From: Mesorhizobium sp. ZC-5 | GTDB taxonomy: Bacteria > Pseudomonadota > Alphaproteobacteria > Rhizobiales > Rhizobiaceae | Direction of reading: 5' to 3' | Assembly: GCF_025753855.1 (NCBI RefSeq) | Contig: NZ_JAOWPT010000005.1 | Span: 310,001-374,000 of the forward strand | Length of the DNA: 64,000 nt | Shown: in pieces, positions 12,222-21,961 of the stretch | How the letters are laid out: the number at the start of each line of letters is the position of its first letter | Numbering within the stretch: the first letter of the stretch is position 1 | The notes under the pieces: model-generated | Told to the model about the DNA's origin: nothing | Databases searched by the model: none | What the model saw: only the letters and a program-made list of their open reading frames with translations | Position numbers and translations under genes: made by a program

Positions 12222-12241
12222 ACATAAAGATGTCCTTATGT
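12222..12241. promoter_or_regulatory. Palindromic operator-like site with a TTGACA box upstream of metH
   Basis: An imperfect palindrome with CATAA and TTATG outer arms and matching GA/TC inner positions lies 37-56 bases before the metH start. It overlaps a -35-like TTGACA at 12219-12224. I infer an operator for a methionine-cycle repressor. The shape is like sites I associate with the ArsR-family SAH-responsive regulator SahR of Rhizobiales, but that identification is from memory and needs motif comparison. No clear -10 could be assigned. Confidence 0.5.
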
Positions 12242-12277
12242 GATTGCATTGTGGTAATGTCGCTGTAAGGAAAAACC

Positions 12278-15200
12278 ATGTCGCAAACGAATTCGGCCAT
12301 TGATGAGTTGTTCGGCGCGGTCACGGCGAAACGCGACGGTTCCGAAGTGCTGGCGGCGTTGACCGCTGCGGCGCGCGAACGCATCCTCATCCTCGACGGC
12401 GCCATGGGCACGCAGATCCAGGGGCTCGGTTTCGGCGAGGATCATTTCCGCGGCGACAAGTTTGTCGGCTGCGACTGCCACCAGCAGGGCAACAACGATT
12501 TGCTGATCCTCTCGCAGCCGGCGGCGATCGAGGAAATCCACTACAAATACGCCATCGCCGGCGCCGACATCATCGAAACCAACACGTTTTCGTCCACCAG
12601 CATCGCCCAGGCCGACTACGGCATGGAGGACATGGTCTACGAGTTGAACCGTGACGGAGCGCGTCTGGTGCGGCGTGCGGCGATCCGGGCCGAACAGGAA
12701 GACGGCAAGCGCCGTTTCGTCGCTGGCGCGCTCGGGCCGACGAACCGCACCGCCTCGATCTCACCGGATGTCAACAACCCCGGCTATCGCGCTGTTTCCT
12801 TTGATGATTTGCGAATCGCCTATGGCGAACAGCTGCGCGGCCTGATCGATGGCGGCGCCGACCTGATCCTGATTGAGACGATCTTCGACACGCTAAACGC
12901 CAAGGCCGCGATCTTTGCCTGCAACGAGATTTTTGCCGAGAAGGGCATTTTCCTGCCGGTGATGATCTCCGGCACCATTACCGATCTTTCCGGCCGCACG
13001 CTCTCGGGGCAGACGCCGACGGCGTTCTGGAACTCGGTTCGCCACGCCAGCCCGTTCACCATCGGCCTGAACTGCGCGCTCGGCGCCAATGCCATGCGAG
13101 CCCATTTGGATGAGATTTCCAGCGTCGCCGACACGTTCGTCTGCGCCTATCCGAATGCGGGCCTGCCCAACGAATTCGGCCAGTACGACGAAAGCCCGGA
13201 ATTCATGGCCGCGCAGATCGAGGAATTCGCGCGGGAAGGGCTGGTCAACATCGTCGGCGGCTGTTGCGGCTCGACGCCGGAGCATATCCGCGCCATTGCC
13301 GAGGCGGTGAAAAAGTATCCGCCGCGCGCGGTGCCCGAAATCGCGCCGCTGATGCGGCTTTCCGGGCTGGAGCCGTTCGCGCTGGCGGACGAGATCCCGT
13401 TCGTCAATGTCGGCGAGCGCACCAATGTCACCGGCTCCGCGAAGTTCCGCAAGCTCGTCACCGCCGGCGATTATGCGGCAGCGCTCGACGTGGCGCGCGA
13501 CCAGGTGGCGAACGGCGCCCAGATCATCGACATCAACATGGACGAGGGCCTGATCGATTCGCAGAAGGCGATGGTCGAATACCTGAACCTTATCGCGGCC
13601 GAACCGGACATCGCCAAAGTGCCGGTGATGATCGACAGCTCCAAGTGGGAGGTGATCGAGGCCGGGCTGAAATGCGTGCAGGGCAAGCCTCTGGTGAATT
13701 CGATCTCGATGAAGGAAGGCGAGGCGGCTTTCCTGCACCACGCCAGGCTATGCCGGGCCTATGGCGCGGCCGTCGTGGTCATGGCCTTCGACGAGCAGGG
13801 GCAGGCGGACACGCAGGCCCGCAAGGTCGAAATCTGCACACGCGCCTACAAATTGCTGACCGAGCAGGCCGGGTTCCCGCCGGAAGACATCGTCTTCGAC
13901 CCGAACATCTTCGCGATCGCCACCGGCATCGACGAGCACAACAATTACGGCGTCGACTTCATCGAGGCGACGCGGGAAATCATCCAGACGCTGCCGCATG
14001 TTCACATCTCGGGCGGCGTCTCCAATCTTTCCTTCTCGTTCCGTGGCAACGAGCCGGTGCGCGAAGCCATGCATGCGGTGTTCCTGTATCACGCCATCCA
14101 GGCGGGCATGGACATGGGCATCGTCAATGCCGGCCAGCTTGCGGTCTATGAATCCATCGATCCGGAGCTGCGCGAGGCTTGCGAGGATGTCGTCAACAAC
14201 CGCACGCCCAAGGGCGGTGGCACGGCAACCGAGCGCATGCTGGAGCTTGCCGAACGCTTCAAGGGAACGGCCGGCAAGGAGGCCAAGGAGCGCGACCTGA
14301 AGTGGCGCGAATGGCCAGTCGAGCAGCGCATCAGCCACGCGCTGGTGAACGGCATCACCGAATTCATCGATGCCGACACGGAGGAGGCACGGCTGGCGGC
14401 CGAGCGGCCGCTGCATGTCATCGAAGGACCGCTGATGGCCGGCATGAACGTCGTCGGCGACCTGTTCGGCGCGGGAAAAATGTTCCTGCCGCAGGTGGTG
14501 AAGTCGGCGCGCGTGATGAAGCAGGCGGTGGCCGGGCTGCTGCCGCACATGGAAGCCGAGAAGCTTGCCAATGGCGGCTCTGGCGAACGCGAAAGCGCCG
14601 GCAAGATTTTGATGGCGACGGTGAAGGGCGACGTTCACGACATCGGCAAGAACATCGTCGGCGTCGTGCTGGCTTGCAACAATTACGAGATCATCGATCT
14701 GGGCGTCATGGTGCCGGCGACCAAGATCCTGCAGACCGCCAGAGAACAGAAGGTCGACATCATCGGCCTTTCCGGGCTGATCACGCCGTCACTCGACGAG
14801 ATGGTGCACGTCGCATCGGAAATGGAGCGCGAGGGTTTCGACATTCCGCTGTTGATCGGCGGCGCCACGACCAGCCGCGTGCACACGGCGGTGAAAATCC
14901 ATCCGCGCTACAGCCAAGGCCAGACGGTCTATGTCACCGACGCCAGCCGCGCCGTCGGCGTGGTTTCCAGCCTGCTGTCGCAAGACGCCAAGGGCGGCTA
15001 TGTCGAGACCGTGCGCGGCGAATACAAGAAGGTCGCCGACGCGCATGCCCGCTCGGAAGCCGACAAGCAGCGCCTGCCGCTGGCCAAGGCGCGCGCCAAC
15101 GCGCACAGGATCGACTGGGCAGCCTACCAGCCGCCGAAGCCGACGTTCCTCGGCACGAAAGTGTTCGAAACCTGGGATCTGGCCGAACTTGCCCGCTACA

Positions 15201-16075
15201 TCGACTGGACGCCTTTCTTCCAGACCTGGGAGTTGAAGGGACGCTATCCGAAAATCCTCGAGGACGAGGCGCAAGGGCCGGCGGCGCGCGCGCTGTTCGA
15301 GGACGCGCAAGCGATGCTGAAACAGGTCATCGCCGAGAAATGGTTCGCGCCGAAGGCGGTGATCGGTTTCTGGCCGGCCAATGCGGTGGGCGACGACATC
15401 AAGCTCTACACGGACGAGACAAGGGGCAGGGAGCTTGCCACCTTCTTCACACTGCGCCAGCAACTGACGAAGCGTGACGGCAAGGCAAACGTCGCGCTGT
15501 CCGACTTCGTGGCCCCGGAAGACAGCGGCAGGCCGGACTATCTCGGCGCGTTCGTCGTCACGGCGGGCATCGAGGAAGTGGCGATCGCCGAGCGCTTCGA
15601 GCGAGCCAACGACGACTACTCGTCGATCATGGTCAAGGCGCTGGCCGACCGGTTTGCGGAAGCCTTCGCCGAGCGCATGCACGAGAAGGTGCGCAAGGAG
15701 TTCTGGGGTTATGCGCCGGATGAGAATTTCGCGCCGGACGCTCTGATCGGCGAACCGTATGGCGGCATCCGCCCGGCACCGGGTTATCCGGCGCAGCCGG
15801 ACCACACGGAAAAGGTGACGCTGTTCAAGCTGCTGGAGGCGGAAAAGAACGCCGGCGTCAGCCTGACCGAAAGTTACGCCATGTGGCCCGGCTCATCGGT
15901 TTCCGGTCTCTACCTGGCGCATCCGGAAAGCTATTATTTCGGCGTCGCCAAGGTCGAGCGCGATCAGGTCGAGGATTATGCCAGGCGCAAGGGCATGCCG
16001 GTCAACGAGGTCGAACGCTGGCTTGGTCCGATCCTGAACTATGTCTCGACGGGGATTGTCGATGAAGCTGCATGA
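12278..16075 (+). CDS. metH: Cobalamin-dependent methionine synthase MetH
   Basis: 1265 residues, full length for the family. Domains in order are: homocysteine-binding barrel with zinc cysteines (GLNCALGA and Cys329-Cys330 in GGCCGS); pterin or methyl-THF barrel ([17 protein letters not shown]); B12 cap; B12-binding domain with His787 in DVHDIGKN, the lower axial ligand; and the SAM-binding reactivation domain ([10 protein letters not shown]). It transfers the methyl group from 5-methyl-THF to homocysteine. The start is preceded by TAAGGA at the right distance. A stand-alone gene here, with no metF beside it in the window. Confidence 0.98.
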   Translation: MSQTNSAIDELFGAVTAKRDGSEVLAALTAAARERILILDGAMGTQIQGLGFGEDHFRGDKFVGCDCHQQGNNDLLILSQPAAIEEIHYKYAIAGADIIETNTFSSTSIAQADYGMEDMVYELNRDGARLVRRAAIRAEQEDGKRRFVAGALGPTNRTASISPDVNNPGYRAVSFDDLRIAYGEQLRGLIDGGADLILIETIFDTLNAKAAIFACNEIFAEKGIFLPVMISGTITDLSGRTLSGQTPTAFWNSVRHASPFTIGLNCALGANAMRAHLDEISSVADTFVCAYPNAGLPNEFGQYDESPEFMAAQIEEFAREGLVNIVGGCCGSTPEHIRAIAEAVKKYPPRAVPEIAPLMRLSGLEPFALADEIPFVNVGERTNVTGSAKFRKLVTAGDYAAALDVARDQVANGAQIIDINMDEGLIDSQKAMVEYLNLIAAEPDIAKVPVMIDSSKWEVIEAGLKCVQGKPLVNSISMKEGEAAFLHHARLCRAYGAAVVVMAFDEQGQADTQARKVEICTRAYKLLTEQAGFPPEDIVFDPNIFAIATGIDEHNNYGVDFIEATREIIQTLPHVHISGGVSNLSFSFRGNEPVREAMHAVFLYHAIQAGMDMGIVNAGQLAVYESIDPELREACEDVVNNRTPKGGGTATERMLELAERFKGTAGKEAKERDLKWREWPVEQRISHALVNGITEFIDADTEEARLAAERPLHVIEGPLMAGMNVVGDLFGAGKMFLPQVVKSARVMKQAVAGLLPHMEAEKLANGGSGERESAGKILMATVKGDVHDIGKNIVGVVLACNNYEIIDLGVMVPATKILQTAREQKVDIIGLSGLITPSLDEMVHVASEMEREGFDIPLLIGGATTSRVHTAVKIHPRYSQGQTVYVTDASRAVGVVSSLLSQDAKGGYVETVRGEYKKVADAHARSEADKQRLPLAKARANAHRIDWAAYQPPKPTFLGTKVFETWDLAELARYIDWTPFFQTWELKGRYPKILEDEAQGPAARALFEDAQAMLKQVIAEKWFAPKAVIGFWPANAVGDDIKLYTDETRGRELATFFTLRQQLTKRDGKANVALSDFVAPEDSGRPDYLGAFVVTAGIEEVAIAERFERANDDYSSIMVKALADRFAEAFAERMHEKVRKEFWGYAPDENFAPDALIGEPYGGIRPAPGYPAQPDHTEKVTLFKLLEAEKNAGVSLTESYAMWPGSSVSGLYLAHPESYYFGVAKVERDQVEDYARRKGMPVNEVERWLGPILNYVSTGIVDEAA

Positions 16076-16152
16076 CGGCGTCGGCACGTGATGTTTGCTT
16101 CTCCCAGGCCGGATAACTAGTCTGCGGGGATGATGACGAGGGCTTTTGCGAA

Positions 16153-16455
16153 ATGATCACCGGACCGATGTGCAAGGCGGCGCGCGCCCTGGTGGAAATC
16201 ACGCGATCCAAACTCGCAACGGCCGCAAGCGTTGACGAAGCAGTGATCGAAGCTTTCGAGCGCCGGATCAATGTTCCCGACGCCGCAACCGTTGAAGCGC
16301 TGCAGTCGGCTCTGGAGACGCTGGGAGCAAGCTTCATTCCCGAACGAGGCGCGGACGGCGCCGGCGTGCGGCTGAAATTCAGCCAGTCGGTGACGCGCAG
16401 GCTGGCAACCCTGGAAAATGAAGGCGGCCCGACCGCTACTGACGAAGTGCCGTAG
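16153..16455 (+). CDS. Small XRE-like helix-turn-helix protein
   Basis: 100 residues. The layout CKAARALVEITRSKLATAASVDEAVIEAFE, with a following ALQSALETLGASFIPE and GVRLKF, is that of short XRE-type regulators, where the first part is the helix-turn-helix and the end reads like the common GVEFI and GGGPGVRL tail. The recognition helix is somewhat unusual (ASVDEAVIEAFE). It probably binds DNA, but the target is unknown. The 3' end overlaps a convergent hypothetical gene by 20 bases. A weak GAGGG lies 12 bases before the ATG. Confidence 0.7.
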   Translation: MITGPMCKAARALVEITRSKLATAASVDEAVIEAFERRINVPDAATVEALQSALETLGASFIPERGADGAGVRLKFSQSVTRRLATLENEGGPTATDEVP

Positions 16456-16747
16456 AGCTATCCCTTTGATGGAGCATTGCGACACGCTCCGAAACCATTT
16501 CGCCGATTTCGTTCCAAACGGCTTCCAGAGAATTCGCGGTTTCCCGGACCTCGGAGCCGACTTTTGCCCTTCGCAGCCGGCTTCTCAGGCGCTTCATATC
16601 CTGCGAGCATTTTCCGAGGACCTGGGAAAGATGCTCCACATCCTCAACGCCGTGGCGCGGGTCCGCCAAGAAATCCGGAATTGCCTGGGCGGTTCGCGCA
16701 GCAAGTTCACTGCGCTCTTTCAGAATACTCGTCCAATCGGTCGCCAT
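16436..16747 (-). CDS. Hypothetical protein, helical and charged
   Basis: 103 residues, not recognised. It is predicted to be almost entirely helical and is rich in Arg, Glu and Ala, with repeated leucine spacing (LSQVLGKCSQDMKRLRSRLRR) that could form a coiled coil. There is no signal peptide or membrane segment. A GGTAGG lies 4 bases before the ATG. It is convergent with the XRE-like gene and overlaps its last 20 bases. Coding status is likely but not certain. Confidence 0.55.
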   Translation of the reverse strand: MATDWTSILKERSELAARTAQAIPDFLADPRHGVEDVEHLSQVLGKCSQDMKRLRSRLRRAKVGSEVRETANSLEAVWNEIGEMVSERVAMLHQRDSSTALRQ

Positions 16748-16909
16748 GTCAGCCTACCAATACTGCCACGCGCCCTCCGCAATTGGATGAAACCAGCGAA
16801 ATGGATCAATTGCAAGCAACCCGACCGTCGTCTTTATACTTGCGGTTAACCGTTTGGTTGGAGCGGCGCGCGGCGCATTCGCAGGCCGCAACGCGGTTGA
16901 TGTCAACGC

Positions 16910-17314
16910 TCACGATCCGCCGACAAGCCACCTGGGGTCGAACCAGCGGTCCGCGGGACCGTCATAGGGGAGGCGAGTCACATCCCAGTGGCTCACCAAA
17001 TGTGCGTAGGCGTTCCAGACCGGCGGGCCTCCTCCAATAAACACGATGCGACCGGCAAAACGTCCCAGAGTCTCCTGCGGATCCATGCTGGAGCGCACCG
17101 TGAAAAGTTCACGGTCGACGCGCGCGAACTTCGGGACGCTCGCGATCGTCTTGGGACCAGCGAGCAGGACATGGCCTCTCGTGAGGTCGAAGAAACGCGC
17201 AACATCGGCCACATAGGGCGGCGATCGGTTGCCCTCCCAGGGCAATTTGCCTTCGAGGCCAAGCTGGCCGGACTGGCCGATGGCACAGACTACGCGGACG
17301 ATGGCCTGCTGCAT
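16910..17314 (-). CDS. Dihydrofolate reductase-like protein
   Basis: 134 residues from the ATG at 17314, which has AAGGGA upstream; an in-frame extension to 17395 has no ribosome site. The N-terminal strand VRVVCAIGQSGQLGLEGKLPW resembles DHFR (AIG, G-LPW). It is followed by a short VLLAGPKT segment, as in the NADPH-binding part of DHFR, and IVFIGGGPPVWNAY, as in the FIGG motif. It is shorter than typical DHFR (about 160 residues), so folate reduction is not assured. Probably an accessory DHFR-fold reductase. Confidence 0.75.
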   Translation of the reverse strand: MQQAIVRVVCAIGQSGQLGLEGKLPWEGNRSPPYVADVARFFDLTRGHVLLAGPKTIASVPKFARVDRELFTVRSSMDPQETLGRFAGRIVFIGGGPPVWNAYAHLVSHWDVTRLPYDGPADRWFDPRWLVGGS

Positions 17315-17531
17315 TTCAAATCCCTTGATTGCATGCCCGCAGCTGTCTGCGCAGTCGCAGAAACTCTGCCTCCCGACGAAATGGCGCACCATCAAGGGAG
17401 GGCAAGGGGACCGGAGCGACAGCCTGGGACAGATAGGCGGTGGAGGACAATTGGAAGCCGGGGCTTCTGCGGATACAATGCAATCCCGAGCTTTTAAATA
17501 GATTGCTACTTGGGACTAAGAGGAGGGCCAG

Positions 17532-17825
17532 ATGAGCGAAGACAGGGAAGAGCGGGTTCGGCAGCGTGCCCACGAGATCTGGGAGCGCGATGGCAGGCCT
17601 CACGGACACGACAAGAAGCACTGGGAGCAGGCTTCCAACGAGATTGATGCGGAGGAGGGCGCGAAGCCCGCTGACGCTGCTGCAGCGACCGGCACAAGTC
17701 CACCTTTGGAGAAATTGGCTGGCAAACGCCGTGCCGCAGCAAAGCCGAAGCAGGCAACGGAGAGCAAACCTGACGGACAGAAGAAATCGGCTGCAAAGCG
17801 GACATCTTCACGATCGAAATCGTGA
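17532..17825 (+). CDS. DUF2934 family protein with basic tail
   Basis: 97 residues. The first 40 (VRQRAHEIWERDGRPHGHD, HWEQA) match the DUF2934 motif, a short helical module found in many rhizobial proteins of unknown function. The rest is low complexity, rich in Ala, Lys, Ser and Pro, like a histone H1 tail, which suggests nucleic-acid contact. A strong AGGAGG precedes the ATG. It is divergent from the DHFR-like gene and convergent with the MFS gene. Confidence 0.8.
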   Translation: MSEDREERVRQRAHEIWERDGRPHGHDKKHWEQASNEIDAEEGAKPADAAAATGTSPPLEKLAGKRRAAAKPKQATESKPDGQKKSAAKRTSSRSKS

Positions 17826-17922
17826 ATCGAGCCCAAAGCGGTCTGCAGGTTCTGCAAGGTGTATCGGGTCCGAAATGGCGGACACGCCATGCCATCGACG
17901 CAGCATGTGGCAAGAACCTCGA

Positions 17923-19089
17923 TCAGGTCCGCCGTCTCTGCGCCATCAGAAGCACCGCCAGCAGACAGCACAGCAGCCCAAGGGACCAAGGCAGCCCCTG
18001 ATGTCCGATCAGTTGCATCGTGAGGCCTGTCGCGGGCGAGCCGACAATGCCGCCGATGCCCCAGACGAACGCGAAGGCCGCGTTACCGGCGATCAAGGCT
18101 TGACCGGTGAAACGCTTGCCGAGCTGGATCAGCGTCATCGTGTAGATCCCGAACGAAACCCCGCCCCAGACGAAAACAAGCGGCCAGACGAGCCACGTAC
18201 CGAAGCTCGGCGACAGAACCAGGCAGCCGGCCAGCGAGGCCAGGGCACAGAACAGCATGATGCGCGTCGAGCCGAACCGGTCTGCCGCACGTCCGAGCAA
18301 AATCTGAAGCGCGGCATCGCCGGCGATGAAGCAGGCGATCAGCGAAGCGACGCGGCTTTCGGAACTGCCGAGCGCGGCGCCATAGACAGGGAATAGCGAA
18401 ATCAGGGTCTGCTCGAAGGCGGCCGCGGCAAAAACCGCGAACAACAGCAGCGGCGCCAGCGTAAAGAAGCCGCCGACCGACGTTGCCTCGCCTTCATGCG
18501 GTATCCTTGGCAGGCGCGGAACGACCGCAAGCATGATCAGGCCGCAAAGAAGCAGAGCCGTGACGGCGACGATGAAGGGCGGCCAACCCTGCGTGCCGAC
18601 CAGGCCGAGCGACAGCGGGCCGATGGCGAAGCCGCCCGAAACGATCGCTGAATAGAGGCCCATGATGCGGCCCCGGCGCGACGCGGGAGTGATCGAGATC
18701 AGCCAGGTTTCACTGATCACGTAACCCGGCTTGGTGAAGAAGCCGAGCAGGAAACGCAGCGGCATCCAGGCCCAGACGTCCTGCGTCAAGGCAATCGCGA
18801 TCAGCGTGGCTGCCGCCAGAGTGGAACACAGGATCGCCAGCCGTGCCTCGCCGACGCGCCGCGCCAGCGCCGGCGTGAGGTAGGCGGATACGATGAAGCC
18901 CAGCGGCATCATCGCCGCCGACAGGCCAATCAGGCCAGGCGCCGTGCCCTGGCGCTCGAGGATGAAAGAGAGCAGCGGATAGGTCACCCCCGCAGCCACG
19001 GCGCCCAACGCGACGGTCGCGATGAGGCCCGCCATCGCGGCCCATGGGACCAGATCTTCTCGCGGCAATGTCGTGCTTTCGGCAATCAT
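17923..19089 (-). CDS. MFS transporter
   Basis: 388 residues with about 12 hydrophobic segments and the MFS hallmark loops: RRVGEARLAIL in the loop between segments 2 and 3, and a shorter copy in the middle of the protein (GRAADRFGSTRIML). The conserved ASRRGRIMGLY between segments 4 and 5 fits the YfkF/YcaD-like group of small exporters. Substrate unknown. Only 12 bases separate its start from the end of the DUF1127 gene on the same strand, so the two are probably co-transcribed. Confidence 0.88.
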   Translation of the reverse strand: MIAESTTLPREDLVPWAAMAGLIATVALGAVAAGVTYPLLSFILERQGTAPGLIGLSAAMMPLGFIVSAYLTPALARRVGEARLAILCSTLAAATLIAIALTQDVWAWMPLRFLLGFFTKPGYVISETWLISITPASRRGRIMGLYSAIVSGGFAIGPLSLGLVGTQGWPPFIVAVTALLLCGLIMLAVVPRLPRIPHEGEATSVGGFFTLAPLLLFAVFAAAAFEQTLISLFPVYGAALGSSESRVASLIACFIAGDAALQILLGRAADRFGSTRIMLFCALASLAGCLVLSPSFGTWLVWPLVFVWGGVSFGIYTMTLIQLGKRFTGQALIAGNAAFAFVWGIGGIVGSPATGLTMQLIGHQGLPWSLGLLCCLLAVLLMAQRRRT

Positions 19090-19101
19090 GCAGCATTCGC
19101 C

Positions 19102-19353
19102 TTATGCTTGCCAGAACGGCTTGGCGATCTCTGCTTCGACCTGCCGTCTCGTCAGACCGATATCGTCGATCAGATGCGGATTGGCGTTCGACATTTGCTC
19201 AAAATCCCAGCGAAGGCGTATCCGCTCGCTCCAGGTCGCGATAATGCTTCGCGGGATTGCCAGGTGCCGACGCGACACTTCCGCCGGCTTTATGGGCGTT
19301 CCCGGCCACGCTGCCTGGTGCGGGGCCGACGCAAGGGTAGGGGCGTCGTTCAT
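19102..19353 (-). CDS. DUF1127 family small protein
   Basis: 83 residues. The ATG at 19353 has GGAGGT just upstream. The C-terminal half is the DUF1127 (YjiS-like) module, with an arginine-rich helix (WSERIRLRWDFEQ) then HLIDDIGLTRRQVEAEI. Members are known in rhizobia as regulators of RNA turnover and phosphate or carbon storage. The N-terminal 40 residues are unstructured and proline-rich. It lies upstream of the MFS gene and divergent from the ureohydrolase, sharing a 180-base promoter region. Confidence 0.88.
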   Translation of the reverse strand: MNDAPTLASAPHQAAWPGTPIKPAEVSRRHLAIPRSIIATWSERIRLRWDFEQMSNANPHLIDDIGLTRRQVEAEIAKPFWQA

Positions 19354-19533
19354 GGCAACCTCCATACGGTTTGAGGGCCCGGAGACCCTTCGACCTGAAA
19401 GAGGATGAATTCTGCAGGATACGAACCGCGTCGTACTTAAGCCCTCCCAAATAGTTCCAAAAACTTCCAAACGGACTAATCTTGCGCCCTCAACACCGAA
19501 TTTCAGCTGAACCATCATCAAGACCATCAAGAA

Positions 19534-20445
19534 ATGACCGCTTCGCCTCCCTTTCTCGGCTTTCCCGATCGCCTCGCCGATGGCCGCATGCCCCGTGCGG
19601 TGATCTTCGGAGCCGGTCACGGCAGCACATATCCCGGCAAGGACAGCAGCGGCTATGCCTTGGCCGCCGACGCCATCCGCGCTGCGAGCCAGGACGATGC
19701 CGCACTCGTCGAGCACTGGGATTTCGATCTCGGCGGCCCGCTGTTCGACGGCAAGCCGATCTGCTGCATCGACGCCGGCGACATTCCGACCACCATGCAT
19801 GACAATGCCGGCAACCGGGCCCGGATCGAGGCGAAGACGCGCGAGGTGCTGGCATTACAGGCTGTACCGATCCTGCTCGGCGGCGACGATTCCGTGCCCA
19901 TTCCCTTCCTCGCCGGCTTTGCGGATCACGGGCCGGTCTGGATCCTGCAGGTCGACGCCCATATCGACTGGCGCGACGCGTTGCATGGCGAGCGCTACGG
20001 CTATTCGAGCCCGATGCGCCGGGCGAGCGAGATGCCGCATGTCGCCGGCATGGTGCAGGTCGGCCTGCGCAGCGTCGGCAGCGCACGCCTCACCGAAATC
20101 GAAGCGGCGCAGCACTATGGCAGCCACTTCGTGACCGCCCGCGAGGTTCACGCTGAGGGCGTCGAAGCCGCGCTGCGGCATATTCCGGAAGGTGCCCGCG
20201 TCGTCGTCACCCTCGACTGCGACGGCCTCGATCCCGGCATCATGCCGGGCGTGGCGGCGCGTACGCCCGGCGGCCTCACCTACGGCCAAGTGATCGACCT
20301 GATCGCGGGCCTCGGCAGGCGGGCCAGGATCGCAGGGGCAGACCTTGTCGAGCTTTATCCTCCCGCCGACATTGACGGCCTGTCAGCCCTGACCGCGGCG
20401 CGCCTTCTCGTCAATATGATCGGCACCATCGTCCGGCAGGTTTGA
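19534..20445 (+). CDS. Agmatinase/arginase-family ureohydrolase
   Basis: 303 residues of the ureohydrolase fold. Metal-binding motifs are visible: DAHIDW at 141-146, and DCDGLDPGIMP further on. The first motif is GGDDS at 116-120, where most agmatinases and arginases have GGDHS, so Asp119 replaces a metal-ligand His. The tail GADLVELYPPADIDG is also typical. The family hydrolyses guanidino compounds to urea and an amine, but which one (agmatine, guanidinobutyrate, formimino-glutamate or another) cannot be read. The gene stands alone. Confidence 0.85.
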   Translation: MTASPPFLGFPDRLADGRMPRAVIFGAGHGSTYPGKDSSGYALAADAIRAASQDDAALVEHWDFDLGGPLFDGKPICCIDAGDIPTTMHDNAGNRARIEAKTREVLALQAVPILLGGDDSVPIPFLAGFADHGPVWILQVDAHIDWRDALHGERYGYSSPMRRASEMPHVAGMVQVGLRSVGSARLTEIEAAQHYGSHFVTAREVHAEGVEAALRHIPEGARVVVTLDCDGLDPGIMPGVAARTPGGLTYGQVIDLIAGLGRRARIAGADLVELYPPADIDGLSALTAARLLVNMIGTIVRQV

Positions 20446-20508
20446 ACCCGGCTTCTTCTCGCAGCATGATGGCGCCCAACGGCGCAGTCCGTCGGGCGCG
20501 TTGCGTGA

Positions 20509-21042
20509 TCAGGCAGGAACGTAGGTCAACCTGATCACATCCTCGCCAATCCGATCATGAGTCATAAGACGGAGCGGCGGCCGGGGTCCGGCGAAATATG
20601 GATTGCCGTGACCAAGCACGACGGGGTGGAGATAGATTCGATACTCATCGATCAGGCCAAGTTCGGTGAGGCTTCCCGCCAGGTCCGGGCCGGCGACTTC
20701 GATCTCCCCGTCGCGCTCGGCCTTCAGTGCGCGGATCGCGCTCTCGAGATTGCCCGCGACGAGCGTCGCATTGGGGCCGACCTCCTTCAACGTCCGCGAA
20801 ACGACCCATTTGGGCTGCTTGCGCCACGCTGCCGCAAAGGCCGCTCCCTCCGGCTCCCAGTCGGTATGGTCATCATCCCAATAGCGCATGAGCTCATAGA
20901 TCTTGCGGCCATAGATGCTGCCCGCCTGCCGCTCGGCCTCCTCGATGAAGTGGCGGAAGAGCGTCGGGCTAGGGCCTGGCAACGCCATATGGTCGACGTA
21001 GCCATCCAGGGACTGGTTCATTCCGAACACGAGCTTTGCCAT
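20509..21042 (-). CDS. RibD C-terminal/dihydrofolate reductase-like protein
   Basis: 177 residues from the ATG at 21042, with GGGAGGAG upstream. The opening KLVFGMNQSLDGYVD, then YGRKIYELM, PKWVVSRTL and GEIEVAGPDLAGSLTELGLIDEYRIYLHPVVLG, is the RibD C-terminal reductase family. These are NADPH-dependent proteins whose true substrate is usually unknown. It lies 4 bases after the MBL lactonase gene, so the two form a pair. A broken partial copy of its 5' end lies upstream of the MBL gene. Confidence 0.88.
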   Translation of the reverse strand: MAKLVFGMNQSLDGYVDHMALPGPSPTLFRHFIEEAERQAGSIYGRKIYELMRYWDDDHTDWEPEGAAFAAAWRKQPKWVVSRTLKEVGPNATLVAGNLESAIRALKAERDGEIEVAGPDLAGSLTELGLIDEYRIYLHPVVLGHGNPYFAGPRPPLRLMTHDRIGEDVIRLTYVPA

Positions 21043-21046
21043 ACTC

Positions 21047-21697
21047 TCATTCTCCTCCCAATTCCGCTCGACCGGCGCGGGGTCGCCACGGCTCGTGCTC
21101 GTGCGCGAGCCAGACCAGTTCGGGATCGAGCGCGCACACCAGCAACTGGCCTTCGCTGGTCGGCTCATCGAGTTCGCCATGCCAGACCGCCACGTCGCCG
21201 CCGACGACGACCGGCCGCCCGCCCGTCTCGACGACGACGACCTGCATGCCGGCCGTGTGGCCCGGCGCAGGCAAGAGCCGGAGCCCGGGAAGCAGCTCGA
21301 ATTCGCCGTCGACCGGCACGTAGCGCACGCCGGGCGCATCGACCCACTCGCGAATGGGGTATTCGTCCTCGTTGCTGTGGGCGTCGTCGAACTCCCGGCG
21401 CTGAACGTAGATCGGCTTGCCGGCGAAGAGGTGGTTGCCGCCGCAATGGTCGGCGTGCAAGTGCGTGTTGACGACGATGTCGATGCCGGCGAGGTCGAAA
21501 TCCTGCTTGCTCAGCGGATAGAGGCGGGGATCGAGGGCGGCGACCACCGCCGGGTGCAGCTCCGTCATGCCGGTGTCGACCAGTATGCGTGCATCGGGAT
21601 GGTCGATGACGTGCACGTAGACCGGCATCACCTCGCCCTCGACGCTCAGGTCGGCAACGAGGATTGGCGTGATGGTGATTGAGGCGGGGGCGTTCAT
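21047..21697 (-). CDS. AHL lactonase-like metallo-beta-lactamase fold protein
   Basis: 216 residues from the ATG at 21697 (GGAGATG upstream). It carries the full signature NTHLHADHCGGN, then GHTAGMQ and GGDVAVWHGEL, placing it near the quorum-quenching lactonases (AiiA- or AttM-like) and other MBL hydrolases. No signal peptide. Lactonase activity is inferred from family resemblance, and hydrolysis of other esters is possible. It is in a two-gene unit with the RibD-like gene. Confidence 0.85.
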   Translation of the reverse strand: MNAPASITITPILVADLSVEGEVMPVYVHVIDHPDARILVDTGMTELHPAVVAALDPRLYPLSKQDFDLAGIDIVVNTHLHADHCGGNHLFAGKPIYVQRREFDDAHSNEDEYPIREWVDAPGVRYVPVDGEFELLPGLRLLPAPGHTAGMQVVVVETGGRPVVVGGDVAVWHGELDEPTSEGQLLVCALDPELVWLAHEHEPWRPRAGRAELGGE

Positions 21698-21736
21698 CTT
21701 TTCATCTCCGTCAACATTTTGCACGCTGCCGGGCAT

Positions 21737-21815
21737 GTCCCCGATGAAGTGGCGAAAGAGCGTGGGGCTTGGGCGCAAACGCCATGTGGTCGACGTAACC
21801 GTCGAGCTTGGCCAT
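21737..21815 (-). pseudogene. Relic of a duplicated RibD-like gene 5' end
   Basis: Reading the - strand from an ATG at 21815 with an AGGGAGATGG site gives MAKLDGYVDHMA, the same as the start of the intact gene (21042 leftwards) but with 24 bases removed. A frameshift follows, and then DNA encoding SPTLFRHFIGD again matches the intact gene. Nothing further of the family remains before the MBL gene starts at 21697. I read this as a decayed duplicate left by recombination. It cannot make a RibD protein. Confidence 0.7.
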
Positions 21816-21961
21816 TCCATCTCCCTTTCCTCACACGGCGCATTCGCAATTCTGATTGCATTATGCAACCAGTTGCAAGTTAAATCAACTGATCTTATCG
21901 CTTTCGCGCCCGTAGTCACGCTCTCCCAAATCTTTCGCAGAAACGTCCAACTAGGCTATAG

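Noticed and set aside
12107-12277. Cobalamin riboswitch upstream of metH
   Set aside because: The gap is about 170 bases and no B12-box or typical stem pattern was seen. A palindrome is present instead.
16801-17040. Short + strand open frame after the hypothetical gene
   Set aside because: It crosses into the DHFR-like gene in antisense, has no ribosome site and no motif.
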